From Heligmosomoides polygyrus polygyrus (taxonomy: Eukaryota; Nematoda; Chromadorea; Rhabditida; Heligmosomidae): a stretch of 64,000 bases of DNA. Location of the stretch: NCBI GenBank assembly GCA_947396885.1, contig CANDYH010000006.1, forward strand, positions 1 through 64,000, given 5' to 3'. Position 1 is the stretch's first letter. Every line of letters starts with the position of its first letter. Shown here one piece after another: positions 44,962 to 58,000 of this stretch. Made by a program: the position numbers and the translations under genes. The notes under the pieces are model-generated. The model saw nothing but the letters and a program-made list of their open reading frames with translations, did no database searches and was not told where the DNA came from.

Positions 44962-45787
44962 AAATTGGTCTAGAAGGTGGCAAAACTAGGCGTACAGCCT
45001 GTCATTTGTAGGTGGCTTAAGATCTTTTTAGAAGGAAGAACCTTTCAAGTGAAAATTGGTGCAAGTTTTTCATCCAGCCGAGTAGTTAGAAGTGGAGTTT
45101 CTCCGGGTGGAGTGCTGTCACCCCTTCCTTTTATAATTTATACATCGGATGTCCCGGCATTGTTGGAAGGCAGTGGGGTGGTGGTCAAACAATTGTTGCT
45201 GCTGACGATTTGAAGTTGTATAAAGAGGTAGTTACACAGCAAGATCGTGCTGCCTTGCAGTTCAGGTCAGATCTCCTATACAATTTGTCCCTGCAGTGGC
45301 AGTTGCCACTAGCACCGGAGAAAACCGTGTGCATGAGGTTAGGGAAATCAGATGCTCCATGTGAATACTGTAGGTGAACACTGCATATCTAAGGTTACAA
45401 GTGTAAGACAATTGGGTTTCCATTATAATGATAAATTGGACTTTGCTGAGCATTGCAGTATAATTAGTAGGAGTGCGCTAGGCAAAACATACCAAATTTT
45501 CAAGGCTCTGAGCCCGAGAAACAAAGATGTGTTGTTGAAAGTATATAAGACCTAGGTCAGTCCAATAGTTAAAAGTGCTACAACAGTGCTTGCTCCGCAT
45601 AAGAAGAAATGCAGTGTGCAAATTGAGAAGGCGCGAAATAACTTCACTAAAAAACTTCTGCTTCGTACAGGTAGTTTTTTATATTCTAGAGTACCTAGAG
45701 CACAAATAAGAAATAAATATCTTCGTCTGAATACATTGCAGTCTCGACGTAGGCTCAGGGACGTGTGTGTCGTGTTCAAAATGCTCG
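44962..45787 (+). pseudogene. CR1-type LINE RT, 5' part of an element split by RTE
   Basis: RT blocks: ICRWLKIFLEGRTFQVKIGA, RSGVSPGGVLSPLPFIIYTS, AADDLKLYKEV (frame +1), VRQLGFHYNDKLDFAEHC, FTKKLLLRTGSFLYSRVP, then FKMLAGIID at the RTE insertion. The element continues after the insertion at 48968. Frameshifts are present. Confidence 0.85.
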
Positions 45788-45804
45788 CAGGGATCATAGA
45801 CGTT

Positions 45805-48800
45805 CTTCTTCTTCTTCTTCTTCTTCTTCTTCTTCTTCTTCTTCAGCGTTTGTCCCTTCGTCGCGGGGTCCGCTCTTCTGGTGTCATGACGCCACCTTTC
45901 CCGGTCATGCGCTTGATCAGGGTGGACGCCAGTTACTTTCATGTCCATGTGTAACGTATCCGACCAACGCTGCTTTGGGCGTCCTCTAGGCCACTTTCCT
46001 GACACTTCCAACCCAAGGCCTATCTTGCGGACGCTGTCTTCCTTTCCACGCAGAACGTGGCCGTACCATCGTAAGCGAGCTTGGCGCATCTTGGCCGCTA
46101 TCGGCGCGACACCGAACTTCTGCCGAATAGCATCGTTTCTGATGTGGTCCATGCGGGTGACTCCAGCCGTCCAGCGCAGCATCTTCGTCTCCATGACGCT
46201 GAGGCGCGTTTCAACTTCCTTAGTCGCAGGCCAACACTCAGCGCCGTACATCGCTACCGGCCGAATGACTGTTCTGTAGATCTTTGACTTCAGGTGCTCT
46301 GGTATCTTCCTATCGCAGAGCACACCAGTCAGCGAACGCCACTTGGACCAAGCTGCACTCACGCGTGAGTTCACTTCAACCATCAGACCGCCGTCAGACG
46401 CTATTGCTGATCCGAGGTATTCAAACACCGAAGTGCGTGCAAGCTCAGTACCGTTAATCTTAATGGAGCCGGACTCGTTTACGTCAGTCGTTAGGTACTC
46501 GGTCTTCTTGACGTTCAATTTGAGTCCGAACATCGCCAGGCGGTCGCACCAAGCTTGCACCTGCCGCTCGAGATCATTTTTATCTTCGCAAGCGAGCATT
46601 ACGTCATCAGCATAGAGCAATGTCCATGGGACAGGCTTCTGAAGATCTCGCGTGATGACGTCCATGACGACAACAAAGAGGAGTGGAGAAAGCGCAGAAC
46701 CTTGGTGCACCCCAACAGAGATGGAAAACTCCATTGAGGTTCCAGCTGCAGCTTGCACTCTACTCTTTGGGCAAGAGTAGAGCATCCGCACCCACTCTAT
46801 GAGTTCCTCAGGTACGTTATGTTGTCGCAAGGAGTACCATATAACCTCACGCGGTACGCGGTCGAAGGCCTTCTCTAGGTCGAGAAAGGCGATATGCACC
46901 GGCTTCTGTTTCTCACGATGCTTCTCCACCAGGAGGCGGGCGGCGTGTATAGCATCAATGGTCCCACAACCAGACACAAAATCGCACTGGTTGTCGGAGA
47001 GCTTGACGATTTCACGAATTCGTCTGTCGAGGATTCGCTCGAAGATCTTCATGCTGTGCGAAAGCAAGCGAATCGGACGATAATTGGAGCAGTCTGCAGG
47101 ACTGCCCTTCTTCTTCCAAATCGGAATCGTCGTACTGTTGTGCCAACACTCCGGTACTTTCTTCTCCTTTTCTACCTGGTTGAAGAACTCAGCCAACCAC
47201 TCAGCAGGATACCGGAGCTTCGACTTCCAAACATCGGCTGCCAGATCATCCGGTCCTGTCGCCTTGCATGGCTTCATCTTCTTTAGTGCCGCTTCCGTTT
47301 CCTCCACGGTGATCTTGTGAACGGGACCGTGAACAGAACCCACAGAAGGGATGGCCGGGTGAGGAAATTCCATAGTTGGAATTTCCTCAAAGTAATCACG
47401 CCATCGCTTCAGCGCCTTTTTGCGGTCTGTCAGAAGATGGCCGCTCTCATCGTTGATGCCAATGAACTTTTCAATATCCCCGGTTTGGCGATGGCAGGTC
47501 TTAGCAAGTCGGTACAAATACCGCTCACCATCGCGTGACTTGAGCTTTTCGTTGACATCACTATAATGAGTGGCTTTCGCAACAGCCACGGCTTTCTTTG
47601 CAGCCTTCTTCGCTGATACTTCTGCCAGTTGTCGGCCGTCTTATCGCTGAGAAACACGTGATAGAGCGACTTCTTCTCTCTATCCTTTCCCTTCACATCG
47701 TCCGTCCACAGCCATGTCTGCTTATCGACCTTGCGTCGCCCAAGCTTCGTTATGCCGAGTTCCAACCTTGCAGCTTGGCGTATCGCGTCGGTTGCTTTCT
47801 TCCAAGTTTCGTCGACAGTCATGACTGTCGGTAACCGTAAGCGGGAAATCACAGCTGCTTCCTTCTCTTTCATTCGCCACCACTTGATTCTCGCAGCACC
47901 GCATCGCTCAACTTGTTGCATCCTCGGAGGGGTGATCTTAAAGGTGCAGACTAGCGGTCGATGCTGTGGGGCGACCGTCTCATACGGCACGATCTTCGCG
48001 TCTGTGACAATGCTTCATCCGCGATCCTTGACAAGGACAAAGTCTATCTGAGACTTGGAGCTCCCACTATAGTATGAGATGAGGTGGGAGTCGCGTTTTC
48101 GGAAAACGGTGTTCACAATGGTGAGATTATGCGATTCCACATACTCAAGAATGCGCTCACCATTGGCGTTACGAGACCCGTATCCGAAACCACAATGACA
48201 GCTGTACCCGTCCTTCGCAGCACCTACGTGCCCATTAAGGTCACCAGCGACTATGATGACGTCTTTCGACGGTACCTCTGCTGTCTTCTCATCAAGCAGG
48301 CTCCAAAACTCTTCCTTGGCTTGATCCGAGCAGCCAGTCTGCGGAGCATACGCAGAGAAGAAGTGATAGAGTCGCTCCTTCGCGGCGACAACGATCTTCA
48401 TCAACCGATCGTCATAGCGTTCGACGCTTACAATCGAGTCACGAAATCGTTCGGAGACGATTATTCCGACACCACTGGTGGTCCTGGGACTTCCACATAG
48501 AACGGTCTTGAAGCCACGTCCTATGTCCCTTGACTTGCTGCAGGACCACCTCGTCTCCTGCACCGCAGAGAAATCAACTCTTCTACGCTCCAGTGCTTCA
48601 ACCAACTCGCACGAGCGCCCGTTAACGTACCCACATTCAGCGTTGCTACGCGGGTCCTGCCTACGTTACGGGACTTTCGGACTAGCTCAGTTGCCTCCCG
48701 ATGCCGTCCTCGCATCAGGGACCCTCGCATACTTTCCACACTCGCCGGGCTCTGCAAGTGCGCGTCGGTTCCCGCCGACGCCGTAGCACAATCTCGAAAA

Positions 48801-48950
48801 ACATGACTATTCATACACCATGTGACATGGGTCTTCGTAGGCCGGCCTGTCACAAGGGCCTGTCGCCTGCATTCGAGTGTCCGTGCTTAGCTTAGCTCAC
48901 AAAGCGAGCAGTTTCCAGTGGCACCACGTGGAGGAACGGACATCGCCACT
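45805..48950 (-). mobile_element. Full-length RTE-type LINE with 17-bp TSD, inserted in CR1
   Basis: The element is 3146 bp. Its 3' end is an (AAG)n tail (CTT run at 45805-45845). CAGGGATCATAGACGTT flanks both sides (45788-45804 and 48951-48967). Removing it joins CR1 AGIIDV to DNSKCFSLIPSKTRG. Length, tail and clean TSD mark it as the youngest large insertion in this pile. Confidence 0.95.
45850..48853 (-). pseudogene. RTE polyprotein: AP endonuclease and reverse transcriptase, two frameshifts and one stop
   Basis: Endonuclease (48605-48015): VQETRWSCSKSRDIG, VAGDLNGHVGAAKD (catalytic Asp kept), QIDFVLVKDRG. RT (47589 downward): TIPIWKKKGSPADCSNYRPI, LDLEKAFDRVPREV, VGVHQGSALSPLLFVVVMD, WTLLYADDVMLA (YADD near 46600-46620), and a C-terminal RWTAGVTRMDHIRN..RWYGHVLRG block. 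Damage seen: a 1-base deletion near 48627, TGA near 48016 and a 1-base loss near 47615. Few lesions, so recently active; these three alone make it inactive. Confidence 0.9.
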
Positions 48951-48967
48951 CAGGGATCATAGACGTT

Positions 48968-49200
48968 GACAATTCAAAATGCTTTTCATTGATTCCCTCA
49001 AAAACTAGAGGTAGTTCGGAGAAAAGTTCATGCGGAAAACCTAGGACCAACCTTAGATTGAACTACTTTACGTGCAGAGCGTTGTCCTGTTATCTTACAC
49101 TTAAGCATGACGTTCCGCTTACCGCTAGCTTTTTCCGGTTATTTAAACGGTTTGCAGCAATCAAATTTCTTGAACATTAGTGTATTGTGTTAAATTGTCG
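48968..49200 (+). pseudogene. CR1-type LINE, 3' part after the RTE insertion
   Basis: Continues the 44962-45787 frame: SKCFSLIPSKTRGS, CGKPRTNLRLNYFTCRALSC, then a stop after FLEH near 49178 and an A/T-rich 3' region to about 49260. Confidence 0.8.
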
Positions 49201-49274
49201 TTTTTATCTACGGTTGTTTTCTTTTTTTTAACGTATGTCTTAAACGTGCGTAATAAACGATAACTATCTACAGA

Positions 49275-49716
49275 TCAGTCGTCCGACCTGTAGTTGTTTA
49301 CGGAGCCGAGTGCTGTCCCGTTGCCAACGAAATTGAAAGGCGCTTCAGCGTAATGGAAACAAGGATGCTGCGGTGGACCACCGGAGTTACGAGTTTGGAC
49401 CGAGTGCCCAACGAATCTAGTTGACGAAGATTTGGTGTCGCTCCGATAGTTGAAAAACTGCGCGAAGCTCGTCTAAGATGGTACGGCCACGTTCTTCACG
49501 CAAATGGTGACACTGTCCGAAAGACACGCCTTACCCTCGAGGTGCCCGAAAAGGGGCCACGAGGGATAGCAAAGTAGCGCTGGTTTGATACACTGCATCA
49601 GGACTTGAAAATGGCTAGGTTGCACCCTGTCGGGCATTTGATCGGGAAATGCGGCGTCAATATTCCAGGAAAGCGGACCCCGCAACAAGTCGGGACAAAC
49701 GCTGAAGAAGGAGAAG
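49275..49716 (+). pseudogene. RTE-type LINE 3' fragment
   Basis: Reads RSVVRPVVVYGAECCPVANE, ETRMLRWTTGVTSLDRVPN, RFGVAPIVEKLREARLRWYG, HVLHANGDTVRK, with internal stops and a GAAGAAGGAGAAG end. It is the same family as 45805-48950 in the opposite orientation and is more decayed. Confidence 0.8.
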
Positions 49717-49839
49717 ATTTATGAAAGATTCCCAAGAACAGAATAGTAACGGCATCCGGACGACAACGGCATAACCTCAGTTTTTCAACATGGTTTTCAA
49801 AGAAATAGGTTAACATAACGGCAAAGATCCAGTCGCTAA

Positions 49840-50900
49840 ATGAGTGGAGAAGATTCTTTGGTAACGGACGAGGTGCAGATGTAGTTTACGACAACTTGGC
49901 CAAAGCTTTTCTTAGAGTCTCTCACCAAAAGTTATGGCTTTATCTAACTAGGGTATTCACACTAGCCTGGATAAAGCCATTTTTAGCGAATAGAACGTTC
50001 TCCGTCAGAGTTAACTCAGCATTTTCACAACCTAGATCTGTTTTACGTGGTGTACTTAAGGCGGAGTTTTATCACCAATTTTGTTCAACATTTATACCTT
50101 TGAAATTGTGACGGATAACAGAGTTAGATGTAGTGCTTTTGCTGATGATTTTAAACTATATATCTTTGTGGGTTTTGCGTCCGACAAAGAAGAATTGCAA
50201 AAAACAGCCTAATAATGTAAGCAAATGGTTATTGGAATAGAATCTGTTGATATCGAAGGAAAAGACAAATATCCTACATCTTGGTCAATTGATTAATGAC
50301 TAAATACGCAATTGGAGATTACGAACTTCAGCAAGTGGAATAAATTACTGACTTTGGATTTCTGATACAATGTGATCTATGTTTTGATGTTCACCAATTA
50401 TGATGCACAACATCTTTCAGGGTCTCTCGACAAGGAATCTACTCCTTTTCTTGCAGTCGTACAAAGCTTATATTAGACCGCTGTTAGAATATGAAACCAA
50501 GGTTTTAAATTCTTCGAAGGTAGCTATCGTGAAGTCCTAATTTCACCCGTAAAATCATGATTAGGACTGTTGGCTTTCTTTATGATCTAATGCCTTGTAG
50601 TAATCCATGCAACTTCAGTTTCGCGTTTGGAATCGCTAGCTCCCCGAAGGAAAAAATTCGAGTGCGTCCAATTTGGCAGTGCGCGTGGAAAATCCGCTAT
50701 AGTCGATTGAATTTCAAAACTATTCGCATGCTAGGCATGTAGAAGCCAATTGGTTTGCTATACGTTTCGAGCACGTAGATTCGTAGATAGGCGTTTTCGT
50801 CGAGCCAATCCCACTCTACAACTTGTCGTGCGTATTCGATTGATTCTGTCTGGCCTACGTGCACCATTCACTCTACTGAGATTTGTATCTCATAAGGTAG
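49840..50900 (+). pseudogene. CR1-type LINE RT fragment, decayed
   Basis: Blocks: VVYDNLAKAFLRVSHQKLWL, FLANRTFSVRVNSAFSQPRS, FADDFKLYI-type reading near 50130, SYKAYIRPLLEYETKVLNSS, FTRKIMIRTVGFLYDLMP. Many frame changes. It resembles 44962-45787 but is a separate copy. Confidence 0.75.
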
Positions 50901-51980
50901 GGTGCAAACTGGTGAACGTAAACATATATTTCTTATTTGAAAATGGAATTCTTAAGGAGTTAGTTAAGGGAAGATATAAGCGCAGTGGACATTCTTCCGC
51001 TCACTCGATTGATATTCTTGATTCCGTATGCATCATTTTTTACACGGCGCAGTCTCGGAGCGAGACAGAGAACTGGCAACGTACGCCGTGGTTGAGAACT
51101 CCGAAAACATCCGTGCCCTGGAAAATAAGCTGCCCCGATGGCAAAAAGCATTCTCTATGCATTTTTGGCCATCCACAGCGAAAATGCAGTTATCTGGTAA
51201 CGTTGTATATATACGTTTGTGTAGATCTCAAGGAAACGAAGCGAACGGTGGCAACCGTCTCTAAAACACCTAAAATTGGAGGAATTGTGAGCAGAGACGG
51301 TTTGTAACGGTTTGCGAGGGACAACTCTTTCATAGTCGCCCTTGGCAATGGAGCGCAACTTTTCAATTTCGAACATTTTCATGGCTACATATGAACGATG
51401 TATACCATACGATGGAGCTCGATCTTCTGAGCTCAAATATGCAATTGGTTTTTCAAACAGCTGCATTGTAAGCAAGTTATTTCCAAATGACGTAAAAACC
51501 ACAAAACTCCGGTCTTTGTCGTTTTTTGTTGAAAAGATGAGTCCGGTGCTGTACAGCCTCCTTCAAACTTATTACTTCATCGTGCTTTCCCCGGAGCGAA
51601 TCAAACTATTTAGGTCCCTTTACGTTAAGAAATCTGAACCAAATGGTGTCCTTTCTGTAGAGATTCGAACTTTGAGCCCTCTTGTTCTTACGAGTCTCCA
51701 CAACACCCATTCATAGAACTAATGATTGGTGGAATGCTTATTGGCTATAAGTTTGCACACCATAAAGAGATCAGCGGGTCTCCTTATATTTCTCGAAGAC
51801 GAACGAAAAAATACGGTGTGACGTTGCAGTACGATGCGGAGCTTCCTTTCCGATTCCATCCTTTCTTTCATGATTTTCTGTAACATAAAGAAATAGTCTT
51901 AAAAACCTCACAGAAGTCCATATAGCACCTAAATAACATTCCTCTTTGCCCAATTGAGATCGTTCTTTTGATTTCTGCTC
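50900..51980. other. Gap without recognised gene
   Basis: Two moderately long open stretches (51028-51264 and 51342-51716, plus) have no recognised family and no clear splice context. I do not call them genes. Confidence 0.35.
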
Positions 51981-51986
51981 GCAATC

Positions 51987-51992
51987 TTTATT
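51987..51992 (-). terminator. Polyadenylation signal AATAAA of the 52065-59740 gene
   Basis: AATAAA on the minus strand, about 73 nt past the stop codon at 52065-52067, a normal distance for a nematode 3'UTR. Confidence 0.55.
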
Positions 51993-52064
51993 AGAATATC
52001 CGAATATAACACGAACATGGCATAACCAGTCCAAGAGATCGTTCTTCTTCTGGAGATCCTTACT

Positions 52065-55000
52065 CTACCAACTTCTTAGAGCAAGCAGCTGTTCCAAATA
52101 ATCTTGGTTTTCGGCGGCCATATCGAATACCGCGTCTGACATCGTCTAAAGTAAAGAGATTATGGAAATGTGTGCTGGCTATTGAAACAAGGGAAGGAAG
52201 AAAACTGACCTGTAGCCATTCTAGAGTTTCTTTGTCTAGGGTTTCTTCCTCTTGTGAGATGGTGTTCTCTCTGCAGAAAAAATTGAAAATTGGTGAAGTT
52301 TGAAGTGGGCATTAGGTATTGCGGTGCAAACTACGAACTATTGTAGCTTACCCCCGTTCGAGGCGGTCATATTCATCGCGTCGAGAGCTGGTGGAAGGAA
52401 TTTCCTTAAACACACTATCATAAGGGAACTAAACCATAAAAATCAGTTATGGATCAAGCAACTACCCAACAAGAGTTCCTTTTATGTATGAGATAAATAA
52501 TATCGATTTAGTGGATGAATAAAGATAAGGGAGGGAGAAGGGCTTAAAATATATCATTCTCACGCCAAGATCATTACTTTCACGACAAATTGAACACTAT
52601 TATAAATAAACTTGTTCTTAGAGACTAAACAGCAGGCTCTCCAGTATTGTTAGATTAATTTTTTGTTCAGATTCAATTTGGTATTGGTAACTTTCTTTGA
52701 TTTTTTTGGTTCAGCTCTTCGGATGGGTGTAATATTTTTCTAAAAAAATATTTTTGAAAACAATATGGAATGCAATTTTAATTTAGAGCGCAACAAGGCA
52801 GTAATCATTTAGTGCATTGAAAGACGAGATCGCGCATGGCACACGAGAAGCTCGTCGCGGTTATTATTTGATTGATGGTGTAAACACTGCATGCATGAAA
52901 CATTAAACTGAGGATGTGTGATTTTATAATTGTTTTTGTTGCATCTTTTACAGGTGTGAAACTTCCTGCGAATAGAAATTTTATAATACTATCTATTGAG
53001 TAAAAATCGCGATGTCTTGGAAGAACGTTAAAAGAACCTCTTCTTTTGTGACTAAAAAATTGCGAACTTGATCTGCTTAAGAATAAGCTCCTAATCGAGG
53101 TGTGGATGTTGCGGTTGATCAAACATCGCCAGGTGTGTCACGGCATAGAGCACTCCTGCCCGGTCAGCAGGAGCTGCGGGTTCGAGTCTCGCCTGGCGAT
53201 CGCAACAAAAACCTCGCTCTGAGAGCTCTTAACGATTATTTTTCCTAAAAAAAAAGAGAATTTGATGAAAACAATTTGAGAACCAAGGATAGATCTCAAA
53301 CAGTGCCATCACCTATTGAATAAGTGAGTTCTCAAAGAAAGTTATACCAAATATTCCTGGAAGTTTCTTTCTAACCTCTTCGAAGAGTAGCAAGTTTAAT
53401 GTGGTTGAAGCTCGTTTTGATTTGGAAGATGTTCAGTTTGATTCCAGAATCGTGAAGGTTGTTAGAAGACTGTCCTATTCGACGCGAAAATGGTATATAA
53501 ACGGTTGTACGATACCTCGTCGTCGATCATGTCAATTGGTGTCCTTGCAACACAGACTAGTTCCGTGTTTCCATAACGGTCAATGTAGGGTACGATGCAT
53601 TTTTCGCCAATAAATCCTGCGTCGTCTTCCTTGTTCTCCTGCAATGTAGGGAGATGGAATGTGAGTCTTCATTTTAGCCCTAAATGGCTATAGAGCTTGC
53701 GTCTTGGCCGTAAGTGTGAATGATAACATCGCTACACTTCTCGCAGCTTAAAGGTGAACGACATGGAAACAGTGAAAGCCATCAGTAAACCCTACGTCTT
53801 CGATGCTGCGATTATCGACTTCTCGCCAGGTAGGCTGGTTCAAAAGTCGTAGGTTCCTCCTTATCTCGTCTGCCTCCTCCATTAGTATATCGGCCTAAAA
53901 CAACGCTTTTAAAATGAGGGTTGAAATTAATACTACCGAATGGGACGAGCCGCTTAGAGTTGTTTTGTAGGTCTTTTCAACTAAAAAATAAACTTTTTAG
54001 ACCGAAGAGATCTAGGTCTTATAACAACGAAAAATCCGAATCTCATTTGGCACCACGAGACGTTCCTTAACAAAGCAAACATGATCATTTCGCAGTCACA
54101 CAAGGTGTTAAGGGACTAGCCCAGGGACAGCCTAAAAATCTGGTTGATAGCTGGTGTTCTCTTGGCATACCGCGGAATCCAGTCGGTGACGGCCCTCGTC
54201 CAATGGATGTCTGCGAAGCGCATTACGTGATCGGTCCATCTAATTTTCGACGACTTGGCCCATGCGACAGCGCCTTTGATCTTCGAACATCGACGAAGTT
54301 CGGAACTCCGGAGATCTTCCCTTACATGCGGGAATCGTGTCACTCAAATTGTCGTCCTTCTCGATTCCACAATGTGCGACGCTGATCGCATGCTCATCCT
54401 GCTTTCGTATAGCCCAGGTCTCTGAGGTGTATGTTAGAGGAGGAAGAACGGTAGAGTTGAATAGGTGGGCACGGAGTCGGACGTTCTTCGTCTTCTTCAC
54501 GACTTCTTCAACACTCTTGAAAGCTCCCCAAGCCGCTCGCTTCCTCCTGCTCAGCTCCGGCGAGGTCGTTGGCCATATTGACTTCGCGACCCAGATACAC
54601 GTCGCTTGAGCATTCGGAGATGTTCGTCCCGTTGAGCGAGAATGGGGCATCAGAAACTTGTCTGTTCCTCATGAACATCGTCTTCGTAAGATTCAGCTGC
54701 AGTCCAACGTTCCCACATACACGATCGACGTCGGCTAACATTCTCTTGGCTTAGCTGACGACATTGCACGCGAGCGCAATGTCGTCAGCGATGGTGCCAT
54801 TGCTGGTCGTCACTCCCATGTACTAATAAGTAATCGACCTATTACTGTGTATACCACCATGATTAAGCGTGGGGTTCAATTCTTGCTGAAAATTTACGAC
54901 CCCTCCCCTTCCGAAGAGCGCTTGATGCTATCCTCCCCCCCCCCTCCTCGCCCTGTCTCCATTATGCTTTATTTCTTATCTGCTTTAATTTTTCAAAACT

Positions 55001-58000
55001 TGTTATGCTTCTTACGCCATGTACTCCTCAACAGGTTGATCATCCCAGATGTAGCTTCAATATAGTGGACAACCGTGCGCAGCTTCGCTTAGTGAAGACA
55101 TGTTATGAATCCGTTAAAGTTTTAACTTATTACTGCCCTTCAATTAAAACAAAGATTTCCTGCGGGTAGATTTCCAATCTGAGACGAGGATTTTTGCAAA
55201 ATATTCAGTGACATCATGGATAGGGTACATTTTTCTACCTGAAGGACCGACATCTGCGCCCGAAATTGTACTCTATAAAATTTCGGCTGTTAGTTACCAA
55301 CAATTTACCAAGGAAGCTAATCTTCTCTGTACATATTGTTCCAATTTTTGCATATGTTCAGGAATGGGTGCGTGTAGCACAGTCGGAGAAGGCGCCGACT
55401 AACCGTGTTCCCGAACCGGGATCATAGTTCGGATTTCCCGCCGAGGTCTTCCATCCCTCCGGGGTCGGTGAATTGGTGCCAGATTTGTCTGGGAAGGAGA
55501 TAGAGCTGACTAGTTTATCGGCTGGCCACCGCAAGTCATTGTATGGTCAAATACGCATTCAAGCCGCCTCCACGGCATCATAGAACATATAGAAGTGGAA
55601 TGCGTGGCGCATCACAAAAAAGGAATGAACGTCCTCTATTCCTACCCTCTACGAATGATTGAATAAAATGGTCTAAGTTGTTTTAGTTATTAGTTATTGT
55701 TTATATATAATTTTGTTAGCATTGAAAGAAGACGGCAGTGTTCAGAGTAATTCAGTATATGTCTAAATCTGAAAAACAACCTAGTATGCCAAAAAGTGCA
55801 ACGCAAAATTGACAGGTCCTCTCACTAAGCTTTTCTAGGTCATCATATCTTTTCTAACACTAGTGCTTTGTTGGTACAACTATATCACTTGCCATGGTTC
55901 TTCGCCGGAACACTACATCTGGCTTGGGATCGTCACGATAGGTGACGGCGCTCCATCGCAGGAACAGTTTCCTAAAAACATTGAAGATAAAAAGGGTAGC
56001 GGCGTCCGTCATAGATGGTTCCATGTTTGAGTGCACCACCGCAGTACTGCGGCAAGCTGTCGGCGACGGGGGGGGGGTATAAAGCCTATGGTATACTCCC
56101 ATCTGCTTCAGCGACGCGGGAGTGCACAGCGACGCGACGGCTCGCGATGCACGTTGCGAGCCGTCGCCATCGCTGAGGCTGACATAGTTCACGCAGTTCT
56201 GCAGACGGAGACTTTTGCAGAATTTTAGCGAATCAGCTAATCCAGTGCAGTGACGAAATCGTGCTTTGTTCATCACATCCACCGTGAGCCCTGTCGTGAA
56301 TCCGCTCAAGAGCCCAGTTAGACTAACTGAGAATATTGTGTTGCAGGAATGTTCAAACAAACGCAGCGGAGGAGCGGGAGGTATAGGAAAAGGAATCAAA
56401 TGCCTTAATCGCCGTCAGACACCCAATCTAGGAGTCTTTCCTTCCTCAAAACGAGTTTACATAGATTTTTCATGTAATAGGACAAGATTATTTGACCTCA
56501 CAGAGAGCGCATGAGTTTTTTCGTGACAACCCGTATTAGGCGCCTTTTATACTCCCGCCGCGGAGCGGCGCGTCTGGACGCGCCGCGCCCCGAATTTGAC
56601 GCGCCGCTACGCGATTGCAGTTAGAAAGGGGACGGGTAGGACGCGAGGCCACGAGCTTCAGCGTACTACGGTCCGTGCGCCATGACGGATGACGTAGGAG
56701 ACGGTCTATGAGTCAATGGAGGACCAAAACAGAAAGGATTCGTCTGGCTGGTCAGCGGGATACATTTTGCCAATGTTAGTGGTGGGATTCCTGTGGGGAG
56801 CGACGAGTCCTCTCTTATGGCTGGGGTCAAAGTCGTCTGCTCAATCTAGTGTAGAAATTGGTGAGTGTGGTATAGAGTCGAATCCCCCAAACTTCGGAAA
56901 TGGCTACAGATCTCCATTTCCTTCCTAGGCAGCGGTAGGTACGGGTGACTAAGGTCATGGTGACGGAAAACACCAAAATGCAAAAACTTCAGCGTGATAC
57001 AAAAAATGGATGTTAGATTCGTGATCTGCACCTTAAGTAATCCCCTAGGCGACGTTTGGGCGAAATCGGCGATTATGACCCCGACAGCCTTGGTCATACG
57101 AACCTACCGTAATCAATTTCAAAAATGGATGTCAGAGTCGTGATCAACACTCTAAATAACACCCCCTCCCCCGCCGGGGCGAAGCTTGGTTGAAAACTTT
57201 TTTCGACCTTTTCCTACCTCTGTAGTCCCGAAAGTACAATAATGTCATCATTTTGCTACACCCTTTTTGTTCTGTTGATTGGGGAAGCTAAACAGAAAGG
57301 GCATCGCAAAATGGTCCATCCTAGTGTGCATTCTTCCACTCCAAACCGAGTCTGCCGCAGGTGATCACGTCGCGCCGCGCCCTTTCGTCCCGTGGCGCAA
57401 TTCGCCGAACACAAAATTCCGTCAAATGTGGTGTTTCGGGGCGGCGGAGTATGAAAGCGATGCGGCGCGAAAAATCAATAGCTATGTCGACCATCACGCC
57501 GCGCCGCGTGGCGGCACGAGTATAAAAGGCGCCTTAGAGCACAGAAAGCAAAAGCAGTGGCAGTGTCGCAGAACCCTAACCCCGCATGAGATGCAATACT
57601 GCTAGCACGGTTCAAAAAAAGGGTTTCGATGGACTAATCCGTCGCAAAACATCGCATGCTCGTAACTGCTCCAATTTGGATAGCTACATATTTTGAGAAA
57701 GGGTTGACATCGTTCTTTTCACCTCTTTGAGATCTCCACAATCATTTGTATAACTTCAACAGATCATGGGAATTTCGTCGTGGGCGGCTCAAAAAATAGC
57801 TAATTATTCGAGATTCGAGCAGCCTTTTCGCGACTGGAGCAGTTTATTTCCAATGACATAGAAGTTCTCGAAGTCGCATCGCGTACTTTGCCGGTGCCCT
57901 GTAGTGTGCCAGATGGACAATCTTCGCTCACTTGGCTGATTTCGTCGATTATATGTGCATTGTGTACGGCTCGCTCGAGTTGCATGCCTGACACTAGTGG

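Noticed and set aside
55860..56399. 179-codon minus-strand ORF as one gene
   Set aside because: Only its last part (55881-55971) behaves like an exon. The rest crosses the end of a transposon.
57932..57987. Exon-like stretch (MQLERAVHNAHIIDEISQ) with acceptor and GTGAGC donor
   Set aside because: It first looked like an exon of the 52065-59740 gene, but its phase does not fit the preceding exon. The exon at 55881-55971 does fit, and this stretch lies inside a transposon.
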